Below, piece after piece: positions 44,488 through 54,303 of a stretch of 64,000 nt of DNA. This DNA is from JBBPZA01 sp963728925 (GTDB lineage Bacteria > Actinomycetota > Thermoleophilia > Solirubrobacterales > Solirubrobacteraceae). The notes beneath the pieces are model-generated. The model was not told the DNA's origin. It ran no database searches and was given only the letters and a program-made list of their open reading frames with translations. The stretch lies in assembly GCA_963728925.1 (NCBI GenBank), contig CAVSMB010000005.1, forward strand, positions 123,601 to 187,600, given 5' to 3'. The translations under genes were made by a program, and so were the position numbers. Position 1 is the first letter of the stretch. Every line of letters begins with the position of its first letter.

Positions 44488-46126
44488 GTGGCTGTCGCGC
44501 AAAGGCGCGAGTTGTTCGCTGTGCTCGGCGGCAGAGCGACCGGCGTTGGTCGCTGGCTTGGCGGGCGTGGGCCGTGCGGCGCAATCGCGGGTTCGTCGCG
44601 AGCCGTTGGGCGTGCTGTCGGCCCGGTCGCGGCGGGGCGCGCCCGGATCGGGCCCTCTCAGTCTCCCGCGGCGGCGATGGCGAGCTGGTGGCGATGGAGC
44701 TTGAGCAAGTTGTGCGTGGCGGTGATCAGCCGCCATTCCGAGCGCACGGCGGAGTGGCCGCGGCGGTGGAAGCGATCGCAGCGTCGGTTGAACTTGGTGT
44801 CGGCGAAGATTGGCTCGATCATGCCCTTGCGTTTGGCGTAGAGCTCGCCGCCCCGGTCGGTCGCCAGCACGCGTCGCATGAACGTGTACAGACCGCCGTT
44901 CCAGCCGGGCCGCGCGCCCTCGCGCTTGCCGGCATCGGGCGGGATCAAGACCACCGTGCCGCGGCCGGTGAGCTGCTCCATCTGCAGTTGGTGCCAGTAG
45001 CCGGCGTCGGCCAGCACAATCGCGGGCGTCTCGGTGACTCCCGCCGCGGCGAGCTCCAGTTCGGTGGCCGCGATCATGGGGCCGAGGTGCCCGAAGTCCG
45101 GTGAGTCGTTGGTCACCTCGGCGGCGATCACGATCTGGTTCGCGGTGCAGACCGCCTGGGCGTTGTAGCCCTGCACCCAGCCGCGCGGCGTCTTGACGTT
45201 CCTGGAGTCCGGGTCGGTGAGATTGATCTTGCCCGTGGGCGTCGCGGGCGGCTCGTGCGGGTCCGGCGGGCGCCCGAAGCGGCGGCCGTCCTTCATCCGC
45301 CCGCGAGCCCGGTAGGCCTCATAGTCCGCGTTCGCCTGGCACTCGACCCGGTGCTCTTGCCCCAGACGTCGCCTGGCGTCCTGCAGGCGCTGCGGTCGTG
45401 GCCCGGGGATCGGGCGCGACTCCTCGGCGCGCCGCTCTTCGAGGCGCTTCTTGGCTTCGCGCAGCCACCCGCGCCGGCCTTGGGCGGTCGAGAACTCTTG
45501 TGGCAGCTCATCGCCGCGCCCGCTCGCCGTAGCGCTCGTCTTCTGAGCGATCGACGGCGTCGGCCTCGGCCAGGATCTCAGCCGCGATCTGCTCGTAGTC
45601 GCGCGTCGCGTGCTGGGACGCGTTGGCGTGCACCTTCGTGCCGTCGACCGCGATCACCCCGACCTCGACCAGCCCGGCCTCCGCGCACAACGCCAGCACC
45701 TCCCCGAACAGCTCCGCCAACGCGGCCTCGTGGCGGACCCGGAAACGCGCGATCGTCGCGTGATCGGGCACCCGGTTGGCGGCAATCACCCGAAACGCGA
45801 CATCGTGCTCGCAGTGGCGCTCGATCCGCCGCGACGAGCGCTCCCCGACCGCGTACGCGTACACCAACAACGCCACCATCATCGCCGGCTCGTGCGCCGC
45901 GCGACCCCATCCGTCGGCGCGATACGCGGCGTAAAAAGCGGCCAGATCGAACTCGCCGACGGCGTCGATCACACACCACGCGAGGTGCTTCTCCGGCAGC
46001 CACTCGCGCAGGCTCGGCGGCAACAACAGCTCCTGCTCACGATCACACGCCAAGAAGTTCTGCGCCATCCCGGAATCGTCTTAATTTAAACGCCCCGGAC
46101 AGCATCGCCCTTTGTGCGACAGCCAC
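44488..46126 (-). mobile_element. IS1182-like element
   Basis: The 1639-bp element has terminal repeats GTGGCTGTCGCGCAAAGG (left) and GTGGCTGTCGCACAAAGG (right, read inward), 17 of 18 identical. It is flanked by CCAGC at 44483-44487 and 46127-46131. The transposase is on the minus strand and reads in two frames. A short AT-rich stretch near the right end (TTAATTTAAA, 46081-46090) may carry the promoter. Confidence 0.88.
44658..46068 (-). pseudogene. IS1182-like transposase with one frameshift
   Basis: The N-terminal frame (46068 to 45508) has LPEKHLAWCVIDAVGEFDL and VIAVDGTKVHANAS with the first catalytic Asp. The C-terminal frame holds VQGYNAQAVCTANQIVIAAE, VLADAGYW with the second Asp and RKGMIEPIFADTKFNR with the Glu. 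A single one-base shift around 45508-45525, in GAGCGGGCGCGGCGATGAG, separates them, and the rest is clean. It could be decay, a sequencing error, or programmed frameshifting. Confidence 0.78.
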
Positions 46127-46131
46127 CCAGC
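46127..46131. repeat. Target-site duplication of the IS1182-like element, right copy
   Basis: CCAGC follows the right terminal repeat and matches the left copy. Confidence 0.8.
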
Positions 46132-46223
46132 GAGAGCGGAAGCGTCCGCCAGCACGCTGGTGCGCGGCTCGACGCTACCAGCACCAGCGGCCGGCACCGG
46201 GTGCGCTGGTGCCGCCACAAGTC

Positions 46224-46682
46224 CTAACTGGGCGCCGTGCGACGCTGAGGGCTGAGCTCCCGATCCAGTGCGCTGAGTGTGCGCTTGAACGCTCGTCGGA
46301 GGCCGGGGGGCAGCAGCACGTGGTCGACCAACCCGTCGATCCCGTCGCGCGGTTGGTAGGCGACGACAAGCCGGTAGACGAACCCTTGCTCGTCGCCTTC
46401 GAAGTAGCGCTCGTGGTGCGCATCGGGGAGCCCGGGCTGCGTGCTCGTGTACCTGACGAGCCGGTCGGGCTCGAATACCCGCAGCGTCATGGTAAGTTCG
46501 CGCTCGCGCCCCAGCAGTCGCGTCACGAGCCGGGCCGTGTCTCCGGGCGCACCCCAGTGAGAGCCCGCCTCAAGCCGGACGTAGCCGGGCCAGTAGCGCG
46601 GCCAGTTCGCGGTGTCGGTGATGAACGCGAACCCGCGATCGACCGGGACGTCGAAGCGATGGACGGCTTCCACCCGCCTCAT
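46224..46682 (-). CDS. SRPBCC (START-like) family protein
   Basis: A 152-residue single-domain protein of the polyketide-cyclase/SRPBCC fold. It begins EAVHRFDVPVDRGFAFITDT, followed by NWPRYWPGYVRLE, the usual first helix and ligand-cavity region, and ends with a long C-terminal helix FKRTLSALDREL. It may bind or modify a small hydrophobic ligand. It lies 6 bp downstream of the ScyD/E-like gene on the same strand, so they form an operon. Confidence 0.82.
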   Translation of the reverse strand: MRRVEAVHRFDVPVDRGFAFITDTANWPRYWPGYVRLEAGSHWGAPGDTARLVTRLLGRERELTMTLRVFEPDRLVRYTSTQPGLPDAHHERYFEGDEQGFVYRLVVAYQPRDGIDGLVDHVLLPPGLRRAFKRTLSALDRELSPQRRTAPS

Positions 46683-46688
46683 CGCGCG

Positions 46689-47726
46689 TCACCGCAGCCG
46701 CGTCCGCCGAAGGTGGTCGATCGCGAGCACCTTGCCGGTGAGGGTGACCACGAAGGCGCGGTCGCCGATCAGCTCGAGCGACGTCGGGCGGTCCAGGCCT
46801 TCGACGACCGGGGCGAAGCGACCTCGGTGGTCGACGCGCAGGATGCGGCCGGTGTCCGGCGATGCCGGCTTGCCCTCATTCTCAGGGGTCGGCGGCAGAA
46901 CCCAGGTGCCCTGCGAGAGGGCGTAGAGGTCCCGGTTGAGCGTGAGCTCGACGTCGACGATCAGGCTCGCCCCCGCGGCGACCTCCGTGGCGGGCGACCT
47001 GGGCGTGAAGCTGACGACCTTGCCGTTCTCAGGGAGATGTGGGATGGGGCCGGCCTCGCCCATGAGGATCGTGCGGCCGTGCACCTCGAGGCCCGTGGGG
47101 ACGGTATTGCCGAACGCGGCCAGCTCGCGGATGTCGCCGTGCCGGGAGACGCGCAGCACACGGTTGTGGTGACCGTCGGTGACCAGCAGGCCGCCACGGA
47201 ACGTCTCCAATGCGTACTGGACGCCGCTGGGCACGAAGAAGTCGGTCGCGGGTGGGTGCGCGATCGACCAGGCGCCGACGTCGGCGACCACGGTCGGACT
47301 TCCGTCCTTCTCGATTCGGTAGATCCCGTTGACGACATCGGGCTGGCCGAACGCGGGGCCGACGAGCGTGACGAGCACGTACGCGGTGCCGGCGACGAAG
47401 GCGACGTCGATCGCTCCGCCGATGCCCACGTCGGGAATCGCCGGGGGCAGGCCGCTCGCGTACGTCGTGGTCGCGCCTGTGTTGGGATCCACCCGCAGGA
47501 CGCGGCCTCCCGGGCCGTCGGTCACGTATAGCGCCTTGTCGGGGCCGATCGTGCTGCCCGAGCCGCAGCCGCCGACGCAGCCTGGCGCGGTGAAGGTGGT
47601 CAGCTCGCGTACGACCGGCCGCGTCTGGGGCTTGCGGGCGTCCGCCGTGCCCGGCATGGCCATGGCCACGGTCGCGACGGCAACTGCCGTCATCATCGAC
47701 GTCAGCCTTGACAGGTTCGCGCTCAT
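46689..47726 (-). CDS. ScyD/ScyE-family secreted beta-propeller protein
   Basis: A 345-residue secreted protein. A signal peptide (about 1-26, ending GTADA) is followed by six NHL-like blades: GPDKALYVTDGPGGRVLRVD, DVAFVAGTAYVLVT, GLLVTDGHHNRVLRVSRHGD, LTLNRDLYALSQGTW and RILRVDHRGRFAPVVEGL. This is the ScyD/ScyE type, first described in the scytonemin cluster and now found widely with unclear role. The ATG at 47726 has GGAGG upstream. Confidence 0.82.
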   Translation of the reverse strand: MSANLSRLTSMMTAVAVATVAMAMPGTADARKPQTRPVVRELTTFTAPGCVGGCGSGSTIGPDKALYVTDGPGGRVLRVDPNTGATTTYASGLPPAIPDVGIGGAIDVAFVAGTAYVLVTLVGPAFGQPDVVNGIYRIEKDGSPTVVADVGAWSIAHPPATDFFVPSGVQYALETFRGGLLVTDGHHNRVLRVSRHGDIRELAAFGNTVPTGLEVHGRTILMGEAGPIPHLPENGKVVSFTPRSPATEVAAGASLIVDVELTLNRDLYALSQGTWVLPPTPENEGKPASPDTGRILRVDHRGRFAPVVEGLDRPTSLELIGDRAFVVTLTGKVLAIDHLRRTRLR

Positions 47727-47826
47727 GGCCGTGCCTCCAGGACGAGGTTGAAAGGGGATCGGCGATGTGCTCGTGGCCCGCACGGAATGGGTGTGATCTG
47801 CGTCGCGATCACGGCGCGCGCCTTGC

Positions 47827-48744
47827 TCATGGCCTGGCTCCGGGCGAGCTCGCTCCGACGATCCACGTCGAGGCGTGGGCTCGAATTTGTGTCTGGCCGG
47901 GTTGCTGCAGCTCGGCGAGCGATTCATGGAGGGCTGCCACGATGCCCGGGCGACGTCGCTCGGCGTCGCGGCCGGCGAGGCGGATCAGCTCGCCCGCCGG
48001 ACCGAGCGCCATCACGAACTCCACCGCCTCCTCGAGCGAGGAGCCGATGGCGATCTCGCTATCGCAGCGATGCAGCGAGATGTCCTCAAACCCCGCGCGC
48101 ACGAGCACGTCGGTCGTGGTGTCCGCGTCCGCCATCGAGAACGGGCCAGGCCCGCAGGTGGGCTCGTCCGTGACCTCGGGCCGGCTCAAGAAGCGCTCGA
48201 CGACCCGCTCGGCGCGGTGCAGCCACTCGTTGTCGGGCTTGCGCCGCCACACCACCATGCACAGGCGGCCGCCGGGGGCGAGCGCGCGCCGGACGTTCCG
48301 CAGGCCGACGACCGGGTTGGCGAAGAACATCGTGCCGAACCGCGAGAAGGCGTAGTCGAAGCCGCCTTCGAGCGTCCCGGCCTGGACATCGGCGACCACG
48401 AAGCGCGCGTTCGCCACCGCTGCCTGCGCCGCCTCCCAGCGAGCGGCGTCGATGAACCGCGGTGCGGCGTCGACGCCGACCGCCTGGCCCTGGGGTCCCA
48501 CGAGCCGGGCGAGCCGCCGGGTGGTGTCGCCGAACCCGCAGCCGACGTCGAGCGCCCGGTCGCCGGATCGGGGCGGATGAACGCGCAGGGCCTGCTCGCC
48601 ATGCGCGCCGAGTCCGGTGGTGACGATGTCCCGGAAGCGCACGAAGCGGTCGAAGAGCACGCCGTTCCAGGCCTCGATGGTTCTCGCATTCGATCCCTGA
48701 TCCGCCGGCGGCGCGTCCGTGACGTCGTCCACGAACGTGGTCAC
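47827..48744 (-). CDS. Class I SAM-dependent methyltransferase
   Basis: A 305-residue methyltransferase. The SAM-binding motif is ALDVGCGFGDTTRRL (about residues 60-75), with GVDAAPRFIDAAR (motif II Asp) and FDYAFSRFGTMFF (motif IV). It resembles UbiE/Coq5-like enzymes but without a defined substrate. Its GTG start overlaps the stop of the upstream methyltransferase by GTGA, so the two are coupled. Confidence 0.85.
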   Translation of the reverse strand: MTTFVDDVTDAPPADQGSNARTIEAWNGVLFDRFVRFRDIVTTGLGAHGEQALRVHPPRSGDRALDVGCGFGDTTRRLARLVGPQGQAVGVDAAPRFIDAARWEAAQAAVANARFVVADVQAGTLEGGFDYAFSRFGTMFFANPVVGLRNVRRALAPGGRLCMVVWRRKPDNEWLHRAERVVERFLSRPEVTDEPTCGPGPFSMADADTTTDVLVRAGFEDISLHRCDSEIAIGSSLEEAVEFVMALGPAGELIRLAGRDAERRRPGIVAALHESLAELQQPGQTQIRAHASTWIVGASSPGARP

Positions 48745-49817
48745 GGCCGAGCCTCCAGGACGAGGTTGAACGGCGTGTCGGTGGCACGGCGAAACCGTGT
48801 GAACCCGCCCGCGAGCACGATCTCGCGCAAGCGCGCCTCGCCGGCCTGCGCTCCGAGCGCCAGCCCGACGTCCTGGGACAGCGAGGCCGGCGTGCACAGC
48901 AGCGTCGAGAACCCGTAGTAGGCGCGGCCGATCGGGTTGAGATTGTCCTCGACGCGATCGCCGGCGGCGGGCTCGACGATCATCCACGTCCCGTCCGGGG
49001 CGAGCGTCCCGCGCACGTGCCGGGCCGCGCCGACGGGGTCACCCATGTCGTGCAGGCAGTCGAACATCGTCACCAGGTCGTAGTTCTCGCCGGTGTAGCC
49101 GGCGGCGGGCTCGACCTTGAAGCGGACGCGATCGCCCACGCCGGCCTGCTCGGCGCGGCGGCGGGCGGTCTCGATCGACTCGTCGTGGTAGTCGGAGCCG
49201 ACGAACGTCGAGTGCGGGAAGGCGCGGGCCATGATGATCGTCGAGGCGCCGTGGCCGCAGCCGACGTCGGCGACGCGGGCGCCCCGCTTGAGCTTGTCGG
49301 CGACGCCGTCGAGCGCAGGCAGCCACGCGTCGACGAGATTGGCGTTGTAGCCCGGCCTGAAGAAGCGCTCGCAGCCCTCGTGGACGTCATGGTTGTGCTC
49401 GTGCCAGCCGAAGCCGGCCCCGGTGCGGGCGGCGTCGGTGATCCGCGGCGAGTCCAGCACCGAGCCGAGCGCGTTCTGAAACAGCCCCGGCAGATACGCC
49501 GGGCTGTCCTCGTCGCAGAACGCGACCGCCTGCTCGGGCGCCAGGCTGTAGGCGCCCTCGCCCGGGTGGTAGGTGACGAAGCCCCCGGCGGCCTGGGCGT
49601 TGAGCCACTCGCGCACGTAGCGCTCGGCCGTCCCAGTGCGCGCCGCCAACTCGCCTGACGTGATCGCACCGGCGCCCTTCAGCGCCCGATACAGGCCGAG
49701 CCGGTCGCCCATCACCACCAGCGCCGCGTTAAGCGTGGCGCCGACCTCCTCGACGGCGCGGAACACGAACTGCTCGAGCTTGTCGGCGTCGAGGGGTGCA
49801 GTATCGATGATGGTCAT
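48741..49817 (-). CDS. Methyltransferase with N-terminal winged helix (Rv2258c-like)
   Basis: A 358-residue protein. An N-terminal winged-helix segment (about 20-90) shows LGLYRALKGAGAITSGELAA and AERYVREWLNAQAAGG, followed by a SAM-binding domain with VADVGCGHGASTIIMA and YDLVTMFDCLHDMGDP. This matches the Rv2258c-like methyltransferase group, whose substrates are mostly unknown. The ATG at 49817 is preferred. It is the first gene of the coupled methyltransferase pair. Confidence 0.85.
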   Translation of the reverse strand: MTIIDTAPLDADKLEQFVFRAVEEVGATLNAALVVMGDRLGLYRALKGAGAITSGELAARTGTAERYVREWLNAQAAGGFVTYHPGEGAYSLAPEQAVAFCDEDSPAYLPGLFQNALGSVLDSPRITDAARTGAGFGWHEHNHDVHEGCERFFRPGYNANLVDAWLPALDGVADKLKRGARVADVGCGHGASTIIMARAFPHSTFVGSDYHDESIETARRRAEQAGVGDRVRFKVEPAAGYTGENYDLVTMFDCLHDMGDPVGAARHVRGTLAPDGTWMIVEPAAGDRVEDNLNPIGRAYYGFSTLLCTPASLSQDVGLALGAQAGEARLREIVLAGGFTRFRRATDTPFNLVLEARP

Positions 49818-50009
49818 CTGGCGTACTCCTGGTATCAGGGTCTGTCGTGGACGGGATGCTGCGAGGGCGATCAGTCGCACTTGCTGGCGCGGTCTGACGG
49901 TCGCGCGTAGCGGGATGCCGGTCGATCGGGTTAATCGCGGCGGCGGCGCTGGTGGCGTCCGCGCCGGACAGCACCCCGGTGGCGAAGGGGGCGACCGGGA
50001 GCGGTTGCG

Positions 50010-52256
50010 TCATCGCGTGCGCGCTCGCGGGTGGATGTTGCGGTTTGAACGAAACAGGTTGTCCGGGTCGTAGCGGCGCTTGACGGCGACCAGCCGGTCG
50101 TAGTTGTCGCCGTACGCCGCGCGGACGCGGTCCTCGCCCTCGTCGCCGGTCTGGAAGTTGACGTAGCTGCGGCCCGTCGAGTAGGGCTGGAAACGCTGCC
50201 AGGCGCCGCGGATCCAGGCGGGGAAGGTCTCCTCGCCGGGCGTGCCGGGATCCCAGATGCCGATCGCTCCCAGCGCGTAGCGGGCGTCGCGGTTGCCGAC
50301 CGCGCCGTCGTCCGGCGGGCGCTCGTTGAGGGCGCCGGCGAGGTGGAGGATGCCGATCTGGGCGCGCGGGATCGGGCATTCGGCCGCCAGGTCGCGCCAG
50401 GTCGCGAGCAGCTCGTCGGAGAGCTCGGCGGCGTAGTCCGATCGCCAGTAGTAGTGGTCGCCCTGGGGCTCGGCCGCGTCGAGGTAGGACTGCACCTGCG
50501 TGTATGGCTGCGGGCCGAGCAGGTCGAACGCCGGGTCGCCGAGGGCGCGGATGGGCGCCAGGACGGCGCCGGCCTCTTCGACGGGGCCGCTGTAGCACAC
50601 CGCCATGGCGCCGACGAGCTCGCCGTGCCAGCGCTGGGGGACGAACGGCGCGGCCGGCGCGCGCAGGAAGTTCATCCACACCGCGAGCTCCCTCGGGGCA
50701 TCGGCCGTAATGTCCCGGTACGCCGAGAGGATCTCGGTGGCGCGTTCGAACGGCCAGGCGATCAGGCCGCCGACCACCGTCGGGCCCACGCGGTGCAGGC
50801 GGAAGGTTAACGACGTGACGACGCCGAGGTTCGCTCCGGCCCCGCGGAGGCCCCAGAAGAGGTCCGGGTGCTCTTCGCGGCTCGCGCGCCGGACCTCGCC
50901 GTCGGCAGTCACGATCTCGGCGGCCAGCAGGTTGTCGACGGTCCAGCCGAAGCGGCGCGTGAGGTAGCCGAGCCCCCCGCCCAGCGTCAGGCCGGCAACG
51001 CCGACCTCCGAGACGAAGCCGAGCGGGGTCGCAAGGCCGTGGCGCTGGGTCTCGCGGTCGACGTCGCCGAGCCGGCAGCCGGGCTCGACCGTCGCGGTGC
51101 GCGCCTCCGGGTCGACGACGACTCCGCGCAGCGGCGACAGGTCGATGGTCAGCCCGCCCTTGGCCAGCGCGGTTCCGGCGATGTGGTGGCCGCCGCCGCG
51201 GACCGACACCGGCAGGCCCTCGTCGCGGGCGAAGGCGACCGCCGACACGACGTCGGCGGTGTCTGTCGGTTGGACCACGAGCGCCGGCGTCCGCGTCACC
51301 AGGCCGTTCCAGATCCGGGTCGCCGCCTCGAAGCCGGGCTGCCCGGGGAGTAGGACGGGCCCGCGCAGGCGCCGCCGCAACGCCGGCACCGGCACGAGCG
51401 CGGCGCGCAGCGCGTCGAGGAACGCCTCCGGCTGCTCGACCGGCGGATCGTCCGCGCAGGCCTCGATGACGTGCAGCGGCCAGCCCAGGCGCTCCGCGGC
51501 GGCCTCGGCGACCGGCAGGGCGGTGGCCAGGTCGTGACGGCCCCAGATGAGCGTGGTGGGCACGCGGATTTGCCGGAGGGTGTCGGACGGGATCGCCGGC
51601 AGCCCGAACTCGGCCATCAGCGCGCCGAGCGCGGAGACGACGCTCGGGGTGCGGGCACGGTCTACGTTGTAGGCCTCGAACGGGCCCCACTGGGCACCCA
51701 TCCGCTCCCGCAGGCCGGCGAGGTCGTGCGCGCAGTGCCGCCACAGGCGATCGTGCGTCTCGACGGTGGGCTGCGCGAGGAAGCCCTCGAGCGCCTGGGC
51801 GAACGCCGGCGCCGGGCGGAAGGCTGCGACTCCCAGGGCGTCGACGAGGACGAGGCCGGCGAGCCGATCGCCATGCTCGACGGCGAAGCGGGCGGCGATT
51901 GCACCCCCGAGCGCATTGCCGACCAGCACCGGCGGCTCCGGGCAGCTGGCGTCGACGAGCTCTGCGAGCCAGGCGAGCACCTGATCGGCGTCCAGCGGGC
52001 CGTCTCCCGCTTCGGAGGCGCCGTGCCCCGGGAGGTCGGGCGCGATGACGCGGTGCGTCGCCAGCAGGAACGGCAGCACGCTGCCCCAGTGCGCGGCGCT
52101 GGCCATCGGCCCGTGGAGCAGGATCAGCGGGGGCCCTTCACCGCCTTCCAGCACGGCCGTCGGGATCCCGGCGAGCTGCCGCCGTCGCTGCTTGATATCG
52201 AGTCCGGCGAGCGCCTGCCGCCGGAGTGCTTGCGTGTCGTTCGTCGCGGTCGCCAT
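50010..52256 (-). CDS. Fusion of a degenerate alpha/beta hydrolase and an FAD-linked oxidoreductase (BBE/VAO type)
   Basis: A 748-residue protein with two domains. Residues about 1-290 are an alpha/beta hydrolase fold with HGPMASAAHWG and IAPDLPGHGASEAG. The nucleophile elbow reads VLVGNALGGA, with Ala in place of Ser, and the usual GxGHxxxxEQP reads ACADDPPVEQP, without His. Residues about 300-748 are a berberine-bridge-type FAD enzyme with VRGGGHHIAG (FAD-linking His), LTLGGGLGYLTRRFG, FWGLRGAGANLGVVTS and RYDPDNLFR. The fusion is in one uninterrupted frame. The substrate is unknown. Confidence 0.88.
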   Translation of the reverse strand: MATATNDTQALRRQALAGLDIKQRRRQLAGIPTAVLEGGEGPPLILLHGPMASAAHWGSVLPFLLATHRVIAPDLPGHGASEAGDGPLDADQVLAWLAELVDASCPEPPVLVGNALGGAIAARFAVEHGDRLAGLVLVDALGVAAFRPAPAFAQALEGFLAQPTVETHDRLWRHCAHDLAGLRERMGAQWGPFEAYNVDRARTPSVVSALGALMAEFGLPAIPSDTLRQIRVPTTLIWGRHDLATALPVAEAAAERLGWPLHVIEACADDPPVEQPEAFLDALRAALVPVPALRRRLRGPVLLPGQPGFEAATRIWNGLVTRTPALVVQPTDTADVVSAVAFARDEGLPVSVRGGGHHIAGTALAKGGLTIDLSPLRGVVVDPEARTATVEPGCRLGDVDRETQRHGLATPLGFVSEVGVAGLTLGGGLGYLTRRFGWTVDNLLAAEIVTADGEVRRASREEHPDLFWGLRGAGANLGVVTSLTFRLHRVGPTVVGGLIAWPFERATEILSAYRDITADAPRELAVWMNFLRAPAAPFVPQRWHGELVGAMAVCYSGPVEEAGAVLAPIRALGDPAFDLLGPQPYTQVQSYLDAAEPQGDHYYWRSDYAAELSDELLATWRDLAAECPIPRAQIGILHLAGALNERPPDDGAVGNRDARYALGAIGIWDPGTPGEETFPAWIRGAWQRFQPYSTGRSYVNFQTGDEGEDRVRAAYGDNYDRLVAVKRRYDPDNLFRSNRNIHPRARTR

Positions 52257-52348
52257 GGGCGGAAGCTACGTCCGGGACTCCCGCCCCGCATCGGCCGAAC
52301 GCACCAATCGCCGCCAACCACGGCATGGTCATTGCTGACCACGCGACG

Positions 52349-53968
52349 TCAGACGAGATCGTGCTCGAAGGCGAAGGCGCCCGCGGCCGTCCGGGAGGAC
52401 ACGCGCAGCTTGGCGAAGATGTTCTGCAGGTGGCGGGCGACGGTGCGCTCGCTGATCACCAGTTGGGCGGCGATCTGCCGATTGCTGCTGCCGGCCGCGA
52501 CCAGACGCAGGACCTGCAGCTCGCGGTCGGTGAGGCCGTGGGCGCCCGCCGTCGCGCCGCGCCGCAGGAGGGCATCGATCCTCGCGACGTCCGGGAGCGC
52601 CCCGAGCCGCGCGAACTGCTCGCGGGCGGCCTCGAGCTCGAGCGCGGCGGTGTCGTCGTCGGAGAGCGCCGCGCACGCCCGCGCCATGAGCTCCCCGGAC
52701 CGCGCGGCCTCATAGGGGGCATCGAGCTCGCGCCACGCCCGGCACGCGCGCCGCAGCGCGGTCAGCGCCGCCGCCGCGTCGCCGCCGGCCAGCTCGACCG
52801 CACCACGGGCGTGAGCGGCCATGGCGACGATCATGTCGCCCGTCCAGCCCGCCTCGATCCGGTCGAGCTCATCGGACGCCCGCCGGGCCGCCTCGGGCTG
52901 GTCGGTGGCGAGCAGGATCTCGACGGAGGCGGGGAGCAGGCCGGCGCGCCGGAAGGGCTCCGACGTCTCGTCCAGCAGGCGCACGATCGCGGCGGCCGCC
53001 ACGTCGCGGCGACCCTGGGCCAGCCGCAGCAGCGCCAGGCCGGGCTGCGGCTCGTAGCCGTCGCGTCGCGCGTCCCGGTAGGCCTCCTCGGCCGCCGCGA
53101 GATCGCCCTGCAGCCGGTGGACCTCCCCCTGGCGGTAGCGTGCCTGTGCTGCCGCCGAGGCGTTCATCGCCTGCGCGCAACGCTCGCGGGCCCGCCGCGC
53201 CTCACGCAGGGCGTCCGACCAGGCGCCGCGAAGCTGCATGATCTCGGCCCGATGGACCAGGCACGTGCCGGAGAAGCTCACCATGTCCGGCTGCGCGTCG
53301 CACCAGCGCGTCAGCGCGGCCGTCCACTCCCCGGCGCGGCGCGTGTCGTAGGCGGCCTGGCAGCCCATGATCACGCCGCAGTACACGAACCCGCTGACCA
53401 TCGGCGACAGCTCCCCCTCGGTGACGGCGACCATCGCCTCGTCGAGGCGGGCGAGACCCTCGGGCACCCGGCCCGCGGCGACCAGGAGGATGCCCTCCTG
53501 CTGCGTCGCCAGAGCGGCGAGGTCGTGATCGCCGAAGCGCCGACCGATCTCCGCCGCGTCGGCGGCGACGGCGGTGGCGACCGTAAGATCGCCGGCCGCC
53601 TCGTGTTCGACGGACACGGGCAGCAGCAGGTAGCCGCGCTCGACGCAGTCACCGCCGGCCCGGTCGACGAGCCGCCGGGCGCGCCGCATCCAGCCGCTCG
53701 CGCCAGCGACCTCCCCGCGCAGCATCAGGGTCATACCCGCCCAGAACGCGCACCGGGCCGCGCGCAGCTCCTCCCCGGCCTCGAGGTGCGCGCGGTGGGC
53801 GCGCCGCAGCACGCCGACGTACTCCTCCTCGCGCCCAAGCATGTACGCCGCTGTCGCGAGCCGCTCGAGGTCCCCCGCTTCCAGCCCGCCGTCCCGATCG
53901 GCACGGGACAGCGCCTCATGCGCGTCCCTCCACGACCGGCCGACGAGGGGCTGTGAACGGGATGCCAT
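52349..53968 (-). CDS. LuxR-family regulator with TPR-like repeats
   Basis: A 539-residue regulator. The C-terminal HTH (about 475-539) reads LTDRELQVLRLVAAGSSNRQ then VISERTVARHLQNIFAKL. The remaining part is a long helical repeat region resembling TPRs, as in the LAL/MalT-like group but without the ATPase domain. The ATG at 53968 follows the coding bias. It lies 92 bp upstream of the hydrolase-FAD fusion on the same strand, so it may regulate that gene. Confidence 0.85.
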   Translation of the reverse strand: MASRSQPLVGRSWRDAHEALSRADRDGGLEAGDLERLATAAYMLGREEEYVGVLRRAHRAHLEAGEELRAARCAFWAGMTLMLRGEVAGASGWMRRARRLVDRAGGDCVERGYLLLPVSVEHEAAGDLTVATAVAADAAEIGRRFGDHDLAALATQQEGILLVAAGRVPEGLARLDEAMVAVTEGELSPMVSGFVYCGVIMGCQAAYDTRRAGEWTAALTRWCDAQPDMVSFSGTCLVHRAEIMQLRGAWSDALREARRARERCAQAMNASAAAQARYRQGEVHRLQGDLAAAEEAYRDARRDGYEPQPGLALLRLAQGRRDVAAAAIVRLLDETSEPFRRAGLLPASVEILLATDQPEAARRASDELDRIEAGWTGDMIVAMAAHARGAVELAGGDAAAALTALRRACRAWRELDAPYEAARSGELMARACAALSDDDTAALELEAAREQFARLGALPDVARIDALLRRGATAGAHGLTDRELQVLRLVAAGSSNRQIAAQLVISERTVARHLQNIFAKLRVSSRTAAGAFAFEHDLV

Positions 53969-54021
53969 CTCAGGGCCATTGTCCCACGGCCCGTCGGCCA
54001 GGATCCATCGAGGACCTCGCT

Positions 54022-54160
54022 GGGACAGCAGCGGGCAGGCGGTCGTCCTACTGCACGCCGGCGGCCTGGACAGCCGCATGTTCGCCGCCGACCCGGCGGC
54101 TCTGGCGTCGCGGGCGCAGGCGTTGCGCTATCCGGCACGCCTCTCGGCGGCGCTGCAGCT
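54022..54160 (+). pseudogene. Alpha/beta hydrolase N-terminal relic
   Basis: One frame encodes GQAVVLLHAGGLDSRMFAAD, the oxyanion-loop region of small alpha/beta hydrolases (VVLLHAGGLDSRMW in relatives), followed by LRYPARLSA. Homology ends within about 40 residues. The following frames up to 54303 show nothing recognisable. Confidence 0.4.
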
Positions 54161-54303
54161 CTGCCACTTCACCTGGCACAGCTCAGCGAGCCTGCAGGCC
54201 GTGCCGTATGCGGATCGTTCTGCGGGCCGACCCGGTGGCGGTGTGGGCGACGTGTGCTCGCGTCGTGAAGGAGCCACGGCCGCCGGCCGAGATCGCGTAC
54301 TAC

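Noticed and set aside
44137..44736. 199-codon minus-strand frame near the IS1182 left end
   Set aside because: Crosses the IS boundary with Arg/Ala-rich, non-globular composition.
45255..47531. 758-codon plus-strand open frame
   Set aside because: Crosses the IS1182 end and is antisense to the SRPBCC and ScyD/E-like genes. It has no domain-like composition.
52226..53956. 576-codon plus-strand open frame
   Set aside because: Antisense to the LuxR-TPR gene, whose HTH is unmistakable.
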